From: Clostridiales bacterium
Lineage (GTDB): Bacteria > Bacillota > Clostridia > Oscillospirales > Oscillospiraceae
DNA length: 64,000 nt
Assembly: GCA_014799475.1 (NCBI GenBank)
Contig: JAAVHX010000017.1
Location: forward strand, 130,102-194,101
Direction of reading: 5' to 3'
The notes beneath the pieces are model-generated. The model searched no databases, was not told the origin of the DNA, and saw nothing but the letters and a program-made list of their open reading frames with translations. Of the stretch, positions 28,149 to 37,178 are shown one piece after another (within the stretch, counting starts at the first letter, position 1; every line of letters begins with the position of its first letter). The position numbers and the translations under genes were made by a program.

Positions 28149-29113
28149 GGCAATGCCTCCCCCAGACGCTCCAGCTCCCGCCGGACGATTTCGCAGTAGT
28201 CCCGGGCGTAGCGGTACTGGGCCAGGGAATAGGCCCCGAACTCCACCCCCAGGGAGCGTTTGTATTCGCACCAGTTGCTCCACAGCAAACCGCACACGGC
28301 GATGTAGCCGTAAATCTTGATCCGGGTCAGCGGGGGACAGCCCCCAATGAAATACTGGTCGATGAGCTTGTCCGCCTGCTCCCGGCCGTACATGGCGTAG
28401 ATGCAGAACATGGCGATGTCCACATGGGGGTCCTGCATGGCGGCGTACTCCCAGTCGATGAGGCGGATCTCCTCCTGCCCTTGCCCGTTCTGGAAGAACA
28501 GGAAGTTGTCCGGCACGGCGTCGATGTGGGTGAGTACCTTTTTCCCCGCATGGGCGTCCAGGAAGGGCTTTAAGCGGAACACGCGCTCCTTGGTCTCCCG
28601 GTAATCGGGATAGGCGGAGGGCCGGCCATCCCACAGGGATTCGTAGAAGTCGATGTGGCCGAACAGGTCGAATTCGTGGTCTGCCCGGAGCCCCAGCCCA
28701 TGGAAAGAGCGCAGCTTGTCCATACAGGCGGCGGTTTCCCGCCCATTCATGGGGTCGCAGGTGCGGGCGCCTTCGATGAACCGGGAGATCTTGTAGCCGC
28801 TGTCCGGGTCGATGTAGAGCACGTCCTCGCACAGCCCACGGCCCTGGATGAGACGGTACACCGCCGCTTCCGACCGGCGGTCGATGAGCCGTCCGGTGCC
28901 CTCCCCGGGGACGCGCATGATGTATTTCTCCCCCCGGCAGGAGAAGAGGAAGGAGCGGTTGGTCATGCCCTTTTTCAGGGCGGAGACGCCGGTGACCTCC
29001 TCCGGATCGGCGCGGAGCACCGTCCCGATCACCTCCAAGTCGTGGGGGGTGAGCAGGCCGAACCGGGCGGTATCCGCCGGGGCCCGGAAATTGTCATGAG
29101 CTTGTGTGTTCAT
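28145..29113 (-). CDS. choline kinase, LicA-like (phosphotransferase/APH fold)
   Basis: KKGMTNRSFLFSCRGEKYIMRVPGEGTGRLIDR; LTHIDAVPDNFLF; RLIDWEYAAMQDPHVDIAMF. Confidence 0.88.
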   Translation of the reverse strand: MNTQAHDNFRAPADTARFGLLTPHDLEVIGTVLRADPEEVTGVSALKKGMTNRSFLFSCRGEKYIMRVPGEGTGRLIDRRSEAAVYRLIQGRGLCEDVLYIDPDSGYKISRFIEGARTCDPMNGRETAACMDKLRSFHGLGLRADHEFDLFGHIDFYESLWDGRPSAYPDYRETKERVFRLKPFLDAHAGKKVLTHIDAVPDNFLFFQNGQGQEEIRLIDWEYAAMQDPHVDIAMFCIYAMYGREQADKLIDQYFIGGCPPLTRIKIYGYIAVCGLLWSNWCEYKRSLGVEFGAYSLAQYRYARDYCEIVRRELERLGEALP

Positions 29114-29140
29114 TCAGCTGTTTCCTTCCAATGTCCGAAA

Positions 29141-29175
29141 GCCCCCGGTCTGTTCCAGTAGAGCGGACCGGGGGC
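29141..29175 (-). terminator. intrinsic terminator downstream of YidC-fusion operon
   Basis: gcccccggtc...gaccgggggc, T-run on minus strand. Confidence 0.65.
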
Positions 29176-29191
29176 CTTTGTCTGCGTTTTA

Positions 29192-31300
29192 CTACCGCCC
29201 AATTTCCCCGCCGGACGGGCTGTGGGAGGCGATTTGGCCGGGATAGCGGCGCTCCAGGCGGTGGATGATATACTGGGCCCCCGCCTGGCCGCTGCGGCCC
29301 AGGTTGTAGAAATGCTGCTGTTTCAGCGCGGCGATGCGCTCCTTGTAGTCCTCCTGATGGGCCAGCAGCTCCTCCACCACGGGGGCCAGGTTTTTGACCT
29401 CGTCCTTTTCCACCTGACGGCCCACCTTGGGGCGGGCGGTGATGTCAAAGGGGACCAGGGGGATCTTCTGCCAGTCCTCGTTGACCACCTTCATCTGGGT
29501 GTTGATGAACAGGGAGGGCTTATCGGTGGTGAAGGAGAACTCGAAGGCGATGCCGCTCCAGTCGGTGATGACCAGGTCGGCGGTGTACACCGTCACGTTG
29601 GAGGAAAAGTCCGTCTCAATGATAAAGTCGTCTCCCACCTTGTCCTGATACCGCTGGATGATCTCCTTCATCCGCGTGGGGAACCGGCGCACATACTGGG
29701 GATGGGGCCGGATGACGATGCGGTATCCCCTGCCGCACAGGGCGTTTACCAGGTCGTCCAGGCAGGAGTCCATGATGTTGTCGTACTGCCAGGAGGGGGC
29801 GATGAGGATGGTCGTTTTCTCGTTTGACCCCTTGTCCATGGCGGTATACGCGGCGATCATGTCGTCGATGAGGCCGTAGCCGCACTCGATGATCCGCTTT
29901 TTCTTCACGTGCCGCAGCTTCTCAATGGCCCGGGCCTCAATGGCCTGCTCCCGGCTGACCACCAGCAGGGTGTCGTAGGCGTCCAGCGCCCCGGTGCGGT
30001 AGGCCAGGTTGTCGCTGCTGCACCCGTGGTCCATAAAGACATACTCCACGTTCTCCTTCACCCGGGAGCGTTTGATGTGGTATTTTTCCAGGTCGGGGGT
30101 GGTCATCACCACCATGTCCGCCTCCAGCTTCATCATCAGGGAGATCAGCCGGGTCTCGTCCACGTAGTAGGGCCGGATGCGGGGCTCGTTTTTCTGGAAG
30201 ATGGCGTCCTCCGGGTCGCTGGTGACATAGTGGATGGTCAGATCGGTGTTTTTCAGCAGCGCCTCGATGAGGGCGCTGAAATACTTGTAGAACCCGCTGC
30301 CCTCGGAGTAGAACATGATCTTCATGTTCCCCTTGTTTTCCTTGGAGAAGAACTCCTTGTAGTACTTCTTGGCCAGGGCGGCGTTTTGCCTCTTCCGCTC
30401 CCGATCCTGGGCGGCGGAGCGCTTCATTTCCTCCAGCAGGGCGTAGTCGATGTACTGCTTGGGGGAGTAGACGGCGTTGCACAGGAACATGACCCCGATG
30501 GAGAACAGGTTGCCGAAGGTCCAGTACAGCCCCACCCCCGCCGGGACGATAAAGGCGAAGAAGGTGGAAAAGGCGATCATGAACAGGGTCATGCCCCACT
30601 GGGACAGCTTGTTCTGCTCGATTTGCAGCACGTTCACCTTGTTCTGCACCCAGCACATGACGAGGGCGGACAGCCCCGCCAGCACCGGGATGAGGAACAG
30701 GGCATCCAGAGTGCGGACGCTGGGGGTCTCGGCCAGGTTGATGCCGAAGAAGGTCATACGCAGATCCTGGATCCGGGCAATGGCCTCCGCCGAGCCGGGG
30801 ATGGAAGCAAAGGCGTCCGGCATGGCCCGCACCCGCTCCACCACGGAGAGCTGGGCGGTGGAGCCCAGCTCGTCCACCGTCACCGACATGAGCTGGGCGG
30901 TCTGGGCCACAAAGGCCCGCTGGAGCTCCGGGGTCAGGTGGAGGATGTGTTTTAAGGGCTTGTACACCACGTCCAGCAGGCCCAGGATGATGGGCAGCTG
31001 GAGCAGCAGGGGGATGACCCCCGCCATGGGGTTATAGTGCTCCTGCTTGTACAGGGCGGATTGGGCGTCGATGAAGGCGTCGCTGTCGTCCACATATTGA
31101 TAGCGGAGCATATCCAGCTGGGGCTTCATCTTCACCATTTTGATCGAGTTTTTCTGCACCAGCAGGGAGATAGGGAACATGACCGCCTTGGTCAGCAGGG
31201 TGAAGGCCAGGATGGCGATCCCGTAGTTGCGAAACAGCCAATAGCAGCCGTACATCAGCCAGCCAAGCGGCGTCCCAATGATCGTATTGATGAGTTCCAT
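29192..31300 (-). CDS. fusion protein: YidC/Oxa1-type membrane insertase domain + CDP-glycerol glycerophosphotransferase (TagF-like) domain
   Basis: N-term FRNYGIAILAFTLLTKAVMFPISLLVQKNSIKMVKMKPQLDML...GVGLYWTFGNLFSIGVMF (YidC); C-term MKIMFYSEGSGFYKYFSALIEALL...YVFMDHGCSSDN...RPHPQYVRRFP...VITDWSGIAFEFSFTTDKPSLFI (glycerophosphotransferase). Confidence 0.88.
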   Translation of the reverse strand: MELINTIIGTPLGWLMYGCYWLFRNYGIAILAFTLLTKAVMFPISLLVQKNSIKMVKMKPQLDMLRYQYVDDSDAFIDAQSALYKQEHYNPMAGVIPLLLQLPIILGLLDVVYKPLKHILHLTPELQRAFVAQTAQLMSVTVDELGSTAQLSVVERVRAMPDAFASIPGSAEAIARIQDLRMTFFGINLAETPSVRTLDALFLIPVLAGLSALVMCWVQNKVNVLQIEQNKLSQWGMTLFMIAFSTFFAFIVPAGVGLYWTFGNLFSIGVMFLCNAVYSPKQYIDYALLEEMKRSAAQDRERKRQNAALAKKYYKEFFSKENKGNMKIMFYSEGSGFYKYFSALIEALLKNTDLTIHYVTSDPEDAIFQKNEPRIRPYYVDETRLISLMMKLEADMVVMTTPDLEKYHIKRSRVKENVEYVFMDHGCSSDNLAYRTGALDAYDTLLVVSREQAIEARAIEKLRHVKKKRIIECGYGLIDDMIAAYTAMDKGSNEKTTILIAPSWQYDNIMDSCLDDLVNALCGRGYRIVIRPHPQYVRRFPTRMKEIIQRYQDKVGDDFIIETDFSSNVTVYTADLVITDWSGIAFEFSFTTDKPSLFINTQMKVVNEDWQKIPLVPFDITARPKVGRQVEKDEVKNLAPVVEELLAHQEDYKERIAALKQQHFYNLGRSGQAGAQYIIHRLERRYPGQIASHSPSGGEIGR

Positions 31301-31343
31301 ACCGTTGTGACGACACCTCGTCTTTCCGTGGGGACGGCCCCAT

Positions 31344-31844
31344 TCATTTCCGTGGGGCGGTGCAGATGTGCAGGGCCCGCTTCAGCTCCTCCACCTTTTT
31401 GCGCTCCTCCGCCAGCAGGCGGCGCAGCTCCCGGTTTTCAGCGGCCAGGCCGCCCTCGCCCCCCGTCTCGTCAAAGGGGTCGGCGGGAGTGTCGGGAAGG
31501 GAGACAGGTTCCGTCGCGTATGCCCGCTCCGCCGCCGGGGCGGGGGAGGGGGAAGCCTGGGCCTGGGGGGCGGCGGGCTCCAGCTCGTAATCGCCGTAGC
31601 CGGTGTCGTCATCGTCGTCCATGGCATAGGACTGGAGGCTGGCGCGGCTGCTCCGGCCCTTGGAGAATTTGCGCTTCAGTTTGCGCAGGTAGAAGCTGAA
31701 GCCCGCGCCCGCCGCGATGGCCACCCCCGCGATAAGCTGGATCATATAGGTCATGGCGGACGGGTCGATATAGGCGGATACCGTCGCCGGGGACAATGGC
31801 CGCCCACGGACCAAAAGGCAGGTGAACAGGGCAAGTGTGTTCAT
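31344..31844 (-). CDS. small membrane-anchored protein with C-terminal coiled coil
   Basis: SAMTYMIQLIAGVAIAAGAGFSFYLRKLKRKFSK TM anchor; C-term ENRELRRLLAEERKKVEELKRAL. Confidence 0.7.
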   Translation of the reverse strand: MNTLALFTCLLVRGRPLSPATVSAYIDPSAMTYMIQLIAGVAIAAGAGFSFYLRKLKRKFSKGRSSRASLQSYAMDDDDDTGYGDYELEPAAPQAQASPSPAPAAERAYATEPVSLPDTPADPFDETGGEGGLAAENRELRRLLAEERKKVEELKRALHICTAPRK

Positions 31845-31860
31845 GGAGTGACCTCCTATT

Positions 31861-33666
31861 TTACCAGACGTGGGGTTCTAGCGGGGTGAGCTGGGTCAGG
31901 TTCCAGTTGGAGAAGTCGTTGCCGTCCCCGCGGATCACGTAGGTGCCCATATACGCGTCCCGGGTGGTCAGGGCCTCGTCGTACAGCAGCATCCAGAAGG
32001 TGCGCGTCATATCCTCGTCCTCGCCGATGGACTCGATGGTCCGGCCGTATTTTGCGGTGTCCAGCCCAAACCACCCGGCGATGGAGGCCCGGAGGTTGTC
32101 CTGGCAGATCTGCTTGTGGGACAGCGCCATGGGCTGGCTGGTGTCGGCGTGGGCGGGCTTGATGAGCAGGGGGAGCAGCCGGGGGCCGTCCAGGCGGCTC
32201 AGGCCCTGGGTGGTGGTGGTCCAGCCGTCCGCCGACCAGTCGGGGTAATCGGCGGCGTGGTCGGTGGTGATGACCACGGTGGTGTCGTCATAGACGCCCT
32301 TTTCCCGCAGTTCGTCCAGGTATTGGAGGATCATCTCCATATTTCCCACCATCTGGTCGTGCTGGCCCGCGGAGTCCCACCTTGTCTCCACCCGCTCCGC
32401 CGTCTCGCCCATGTTGAAGGGGTAGTGGGCGCCCTGAAGATGGTAGAAGCGGAAGCACCCGGTCAGCTGGTCGCTGACGCTCAGGCCCTGGGCGCGGTAG
32501 CGGGCCCAGAATTCAGGGTCGTCGATCTGGTAGAGATCTCCGCTGGGGGCGGTCTGGACCGCGTCCAGGTCGCCGGTATAGAGCTGGAAATAGGGCTTGA
32601 GGGCCTCCGGCGCGTAGCGGTAGGCGGACAGTTCCAGCATTTTTGTCAGCATGATCCGGCGGCTGTAGCGCACCGTGCTCTGGCCGATGTTGTCGATCTT
32701 GCCCTCCACGTTGTCCATCTCGCCAACCACGTCGCCCACGTGGGAGTAAAGCCCCACCTGACAGCCCGTATCATGGAGGTCGGACAAAAAGGAGGAGCGC
32801 CCCCACGCCCGGCGGAAATAGTCCCGCTTGCGGATCTCGAAGGGGGCGGCGTCATCGTCCCGGACGCCGGTGAGCAGGTAGGTGACGGAGGCATAGGTGC
32901 GGCTGAAGCTGCCGGTGAAGTCCTGATAGCTGGTGAAGCCGCCCAGCTCCGCCTCCCACTCCGGGTGCTGGGCGATCAGGTCGTCCAGATAGGAGCGGTC
33001 GCAGCGGTCCAGCAGAAAGACCACCACATTCTGAGAGGGAGCAAGCTCAAAAATGCCCTGGGTGGAGAGATAGCGCTCCTGGAGCGCGGAGAGGTTAGTG
33101 GTATTCATCAGGCTAAAGAGGGCCACCGCCTGCATCGCCGCCAGCAGCAGGGACACGGTTTCCAGCGTCCGCGTCCACAGCCTCCGGCTGAAGTACAGCA
33201 GGAGGAACACGGCTCCGATGACGATCATCCAGACCACAAGGTTCTTCAGCATGGTCCCCCTGTAGTTCTGCCACGTCACCGAGGTGCCGTCCAGCGTGCC
33301 GTGATCCACGTTCCAAAAGTTCCCCTGGAGGTAGCCCGCCAGGGTTACCGCGAAAAGGAGGGACACGGCGTAATTGAAGGGTTTGCCCCGGAGCAGCAGC
33401 AAAACAGCCAGCAAAACGGCAAAAATCCCCAGCCCCGCCAGCGCCAGGACAGGCGCCAGCAGGCTGAAGGGAAAGGTCATATCGCCGGTATTTTGCAGAT
33501 ACAGCTCACAGGGGCCAAAGAAGATGAACGTGAACACGCAGTTCAGCGCACAGGCGGCGGCAAGGAACAAGCGGGTCCGAAAGGCCCGCTTGTCCATCCA
33601 AAGCGCGCTCCATTTTCTGCCGACGGAAGCTTTCAGCTCTTGGAGCATAGGATCGGTTCCTCCCAA
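31861..33666 (-). CDS. sulfatase/alkaline-phosphatase-superfamily membrane protein
   Basis: N-terminal TM segments; NVVVFLLDRCDRSYLDDLIAQHPEW; DDTTVVITTDHAADYPDWSADG. Confidence 0.75.
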   Translation of the reverse strand: MGGTDPMLQELKASVGRKWSALWMDKRAFRTRLFLAAACALNCVFTFIFFGPCELYLQNTGDMTFPFSLLAPVLALAGLGIFAVLLAVLLLLRGKPFNYAVSLLFAVTLAGYLQGNFWNVDHGTLDGTSVTWQNYRGTMLKNLVVWMIVIGAVFLLLYFSRRLWTRTLETVSLLLAAMQAVALFSLMNTTNLSALQERYLSTQGIFELAPSQNVVVFLLDRCDRSYLDDLIAQHPEWEAELGGFTSYQDFTGSFSRTYASVTYLLTGVRDDDAAPFEIRKRDYFRRAWGRSSFLSDLHDTGCQVGLYSHVGDVVGEMDNVEGKIDNIGQSTVRYSRRIMLTKMLELSAYRYAPEALKPYFQLYTGDLDAVQTAPSGDLYQIDDPEFWARYRAQGLSVSDQLTGCFRFYHLQGAHYPFNMGETAERVETRWDSAGQHDQMVGNMEMILQYLDELREKGVYDDTTVVITTDHAADYPDWSADGWTTTTQGLSRLDGPRLLPLLIKPAHADTSQPMALSHKQICQDNLRASIAGWFGLDTAKYGRTIESIGEDEDMTRTFWMLLYDEALTTRDAYMGTYVIRGDGNDFSNWNLTQLTPLEPHVW

Positions 33667-33690
33667 CGGTTCGGTTTACATTGATACATT

Positions 33691-33719
33691 AATATACACT
33701 CAATGCCGGAGGATGTCAA
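33691..33719 (-). promoter_or_regulatory. sigma-A-type promoter for the sulfatase/TM/YidC-fusion operon
   Basis: minus strand TTGACA - 17 nt - TATATT. Confidence 0.75.
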
Positions 33720-33731
33720 CCCAAGCGCGGT

Positions 33732-35270
33732 TCAGGCAAAGTGCTCGACGTAGTAGGGAGAATATTTGGCGATCTCGTAGTCCAGGCTCTTAAAGCCCAT
33801 GCGTTCGGAGAGGGTGTCCTGATCGGAGAACAGGTTTACGCCAAGGCCCAGGCGGTCCCCCTCGATGTCAAAGCCCATGGCGGCCAGAATGGTGGGATAA
33901 TAGTCCAGTGTGGAGAATTCCCGGTTCTGGCGGCGGCTCACGTCCGGAAGCGGACAGGCGAGGTTCAGGAAGCAGTTGTACACCGTCCTGTTATAATACT
34001 CCAGGCCCTCCACCAGATTGGTGTCCATTCTCGGGTGGTCGCCCAGGACAACGATCACGGTGTCCTCATAGAAATCCTGCTGGGAGCACCACTCAAGGAA
34101 CTCGGCGATCTGCCGGTCGGCGCAGGCCACCACGTTGGCGGTCTGATTTTCATACTCGCTGCCGCACAACTCGCAGACATATCCGCCGATGTGGTGGGTG
34201 TCCACCGTCAGCATGGTGAAGTTGAAGGGTTGGTCGTCCTCGGCCAGCTTCAGCAGCTTGTCCTTGGCGATTTCGTACAGGATCTCGTCCTCAATGCCCC
34301 ACCAGGCGCGGTAATCCTCCGGGAAATAGCCCTCGTCTCTGGTGCTGAAGTAGTCGCAGACCTCGTAATTGCCGTGCTGCTCAAAATACTTCTTCCGCCC
34401 GGCAAACTCCCCGTCGGAGCCGCACAGGAACAGATTGCGGTACCCGTTTTTCTCCAAAATCTCGCCCAGGCTGACGCAGCCGGAGGCAAAATACTCCTGC
34501 TCGCCCATGTCGTTGTCCGCGATGGGGAAGGAGAAGGGGATGCCGGAGGTAGAGGACAGCAGAGCCGCCATGGTCCAGTTTGTCCCGGTGCCCGAGTGGG
34601 AGCCGCCCAGCAGCGTGGAGTTGGAGAAGGAGCAGTTCTCCTGGGCCAACGCGGTGAGGTTCGGGATATAATTGACCGGCTGCATCCCGCCCGCCTCCCG
34701 GGAGGCATAGGTGGTCTCCATGCTCTCCAGGTAGATGCAAAGCAGGTTCTTTTTCCGCCTCGGCGCCGTGATGCGCACGCTGTTGGGATCGACATAGTGC
34801 CGCTCATAGAGGGTGGAGGCGTCCGAGCGCAGCTTGGCATAGCCCAGGACATCCAGGCTGTCGTTCACGAATTTGCAGGTGTTGAGCAGGGAGAGCAGGG
34901 CGAACAGCGTCATCAGATGCCGCGCAAGGCTCAGCAGATCGACGCCGCGGCGCCAGCGGAACACGCTGACATTCGCCGTGATGACAACACGCCGCTGGAG
35001 GAGCAGGCACACCGTGCCGGCCAGGATAAACAAGGCCAGCACGATCAGAGAGGGGATGCAGGCGACCACCCCGTCCACCACGACGCCCAGCTCACTGCCG
35101 TCCAGGGGGGAAGCCATGGTGTACAAAATCTGCTGAAGGGTCACATCAAAGGTGGCGTTGACCCAGGCGGTGACGCCGAAGAATATGGCCGCCACCGCGA
35201 AGAGGATGCAGCTGATGACCAGCTCCACCACACGCCCGACGTGCTTTTTACCGGTTTTTTGCTTCTTCAT
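33732..35270 (-). CDS. LTA synthase / MdoB-like phosphoglycerol transferase family membrane protein
   Basis: NLLCIYLESMETTYAS...GSHSGTGTNWTMAALLSSTSGIPF...DTVIVVLGDHPRMD. Confidence 0.85.
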   Translation of the reverse strand: MKKQKTGKKHVGRVVELVISCILFAVAAIFFGVTAWVNATFDVTLQQILYTMASPLDGSELGVVVDGVVACIPSLIVLALFILAGTVCLLLQRRVVITANVSVFRWRRGVDLLSLARHLMTLFALLSLLNTCKFVNDSLDVLGYAKLRSDASTLYERHYVDPNSVRITAPRRKKNLLCIYLESMETTYASREAGGMQPVNYIPNLTALAQENCSFSNSTLLGGSHSGTGTNWTMAALLSSTSGIPFSFPIADNDMGEQEYFASGCVSLGEILEKNGYRNLFLCGSDGEFAGRKKYFEQHGNYEVCDYFSTRDEGYFPEDYRAWWGIEDEILYEIAKDKLLKLAEDDQPFNFTMLTVDTHHIGGYVCELCGSEYENQTANVVACADRQIAEFLEWCSQQDFYEDTVIVVLGDHPRMDTNLVEGLEYYNRTVYNCFLNLACPLPDVSRRQNREFSTLDYYPTILAAMGFDIEGDRLGLGVNLFSDQDTLSERMGFKSLDYEIAKYSPYYVEHFA

Positions 35271-35634
35271 TGTAGGGCTCCTCTTCTGGTTTGCTGATTT
35301 GTCCTGCGTCTGCTTCACTGCCGCTGTCCAGCCGGGTGATGTCCAGGCTGATCCGAATGTGCTTCGCGGCCCTGAAGAGCAGGGTGAGCAGCCAGGCGGC
35401 CAGCAGCGCGGCCAGGGTGTAGTGGGCGGAATCCACGGAATAGGAGAGGCCCAGCACCTTCTGGGGGACCGTCAGCAGCATCCGCGCCAGCGCGTAGTTG
35501 CAGCAGACGGTGATGCCGTATTGGACCAGGAACTCCAGAGACGGCTCAAAGGGCTTCCCCCGCCTTTTAAAATACAGATAGATGGACAGCATGGGGGCAA
35601 AGAAAAGATTGATAAAAATGGCCAGTTGAATCAA
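35248..35634 (-). CDS. small multi-TM hypothetical protein
   Basis: 128 aa, 3 predicted TM, translationally coupled to the LTA-synthase-like gene. Confidence 0.65.
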   Translation of the reverse strand: MIQLAIFINLFFAPMLSIYLYFKRRGKPFEPSLEFLVQYGITVCCNYALARMLLTVPQKVLGLSYSVDSAHYTLAALLAAWLLTLLFRAAKHIRISLDITRLDSGSEADAGQISKPEEEPYNEEAKNR

Positions 35635-35949
35635 AATATCTCATTCCATTCTGCGCTTTGTCAGCGGAGCGGACCGCCTCCGGCGGCACGCTTCGCCACT
35701 TCGCTTGGGATATTGTCGCTGTTTAGTTTAGCGCGCTTTCCAGTGGCTGTCAACAGGTTTTTTGATGGCCATTTTATAAATATTCCGCCGCCGCAACCGT
35801 CTTTTTCGGCATTTTGTGGATTCTTTATTGATCCTTTCGCAATTTTTTAACAAATCTAAATAAACCGTCGGCCTTGGGCGAAGATCAGGATAAACGGCCC
35901 CGCCGGCCCGCCGCCGCAAAAGAACGACAGGGTGTTTCAAGCATCGGGA

Positions 35950-37059
35950 CTAGGATGATTTATGAGACAGAGTGGACGCGAAGAGCCGTTCGACCTTGTT
36001 GTCAACGCGGCGTGCGACCCTTTTGACCAACCCCATATAGTGCCGTTCCAGCACGGCCATCCTGAACAGCTCGATGAGCGTGCAGCACAAGAATACAAGG
36101 AGGGCGGCCATCAGAGAATAGGGGATCAATACCGGGCTGTGGGCAAATGACGCGTTTCGGAACAGCGTGCCCCATAAAAAGGGGCGGACAAAATTGTTCT
36201 CGTGGATCAAATATACCCCGAAGGTGGCCGATGATATGCGGTTGACAACCCGGCTGCGGCCAATATCGATTTGCAGAAAGCCCAAAAACAGGAACAGGGC
36301 CGTCAGCACGGTGGGCAGCCGCTGCATATGGATCACGTAAACGGCCAAATTGGCGGCAGATGGAATTTTGGTTTCAAGCAGATCGGAAATAACGAAGGCC
36401 ACACCTGCCGTAAGCGCGGCGGCAAGGGCGCCCAGGAAGGCGGCCCTTGGGCCGATGGCTATTGTTTCGACATGAAGCCGGATATAGGCCGACACCGCGT
36501 ACAAGTAGGCAAACCACAGCAGATAGCTGCTTCCATAGGCGGAGCCGGAAACGGTTGGGATGATACACCAGCAGACGGTGAGCAGCGCCAGCATTTTCTG
36601 ATAATCCTGCTTGTCCAATCCCCTCAGGAGCTTGTTCAGGTACGGTGAGATGAGATACAGTACGAAGTATATGCTGGCAAACCACCACCCGGAATATGTA
36701 ATGGGGAAAAGGCAGTTGATCACCATCCTGATGCCGTAGGGGTTGGCCCCCGCCAGGGTGAACACAGCGAGGAAAAGGACGGAATAGGTCAAGATCTGGA
36801 GGGCGAGCTTCAGCGCCTTATCCGTCCTGAACGCGGCGGAGCCGATCAGAAAGTAGCCTGAAATCAGCACAAAAATATCCACGCCGAGGTTGCCGCCGAA
36901 GGTAAGGCACTGCGTCCACAGCCTGTTTACCGTAAGCTCGCCGCTGGGGAATTGGAAGCCGCCATGGGTGGAAAAGTGGCAGATGATGATCAGCAGCATG
37001 GCAATGATCCGGAGCAGCTCTATATTTGATTGCCTCTCGGCGGGCCTATCTGTTTGCAA
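35950..37059 (-). CDS. acyltransferase family (acyltransferase 3) membrane protein
   Basis: RQSNIELLRIIAMLLIIICHFSTHGG; about 10 TM. Confidence 0.9.
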   Translation of the reverse strand: MQTDRPAERQSNIELLRIIAMLLIIICHFSTHGGFQFPSGELTVNRLWTQCLTFGGNLGVDIFVLISGYFLIGSAAFRTDKALKLALQILTYSVLFLAVFTLAGANPYGIRMVINCLFPITYSGWWFASIYFVLYLISPYLNKLLRGLDKQDYQKMLALLTVCWCIIPTVSGSAYGSSYLLWFAYLYAVSAYIRLHVETIAIGPRAAFLGALAAALTAGVAFVISDLLETKIPSAANLAVYVIHMQRLPTVLTALFLFLGFLQIDIGRSRVVNRISSATFGVYLIHENNFVRPFLWGTLFRNASFAHSPVLIPYSLMAALLVFLCCTLIELFRMAVLERHYMGLVKRVARRVDNKVERLFASTLSHKSS

Positions 37060-37083
37060 TACCCTCTCCCCCTGACAGAAAAG

Positions 37084-37111
37084 ATAAAGCGGGAAAATCC
37101 CGCTTTATCGG
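37084..37111 (-). terminator. intrinsic terminator downstream of PRTase-like gene
   Basis: gataaagcggga-aaa-tcccgctttatc. Confidence 0.7.
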
Positions 37112-37178
37112 AAAATAGTAGGAATTTTTTTGCGCGTCCTGCGGCCGTGCGTCCCCTGCGGTCATGGAAGGACGACGG

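Noticed and set aside
27426-28832. 468-aa extended frame upstream of the LicC-like gene
   Set aside because: The extension overlaps the LicA-like kinase gene in another frame; real start is MNTAKRAVIVAAGEGKRM at about 28148.
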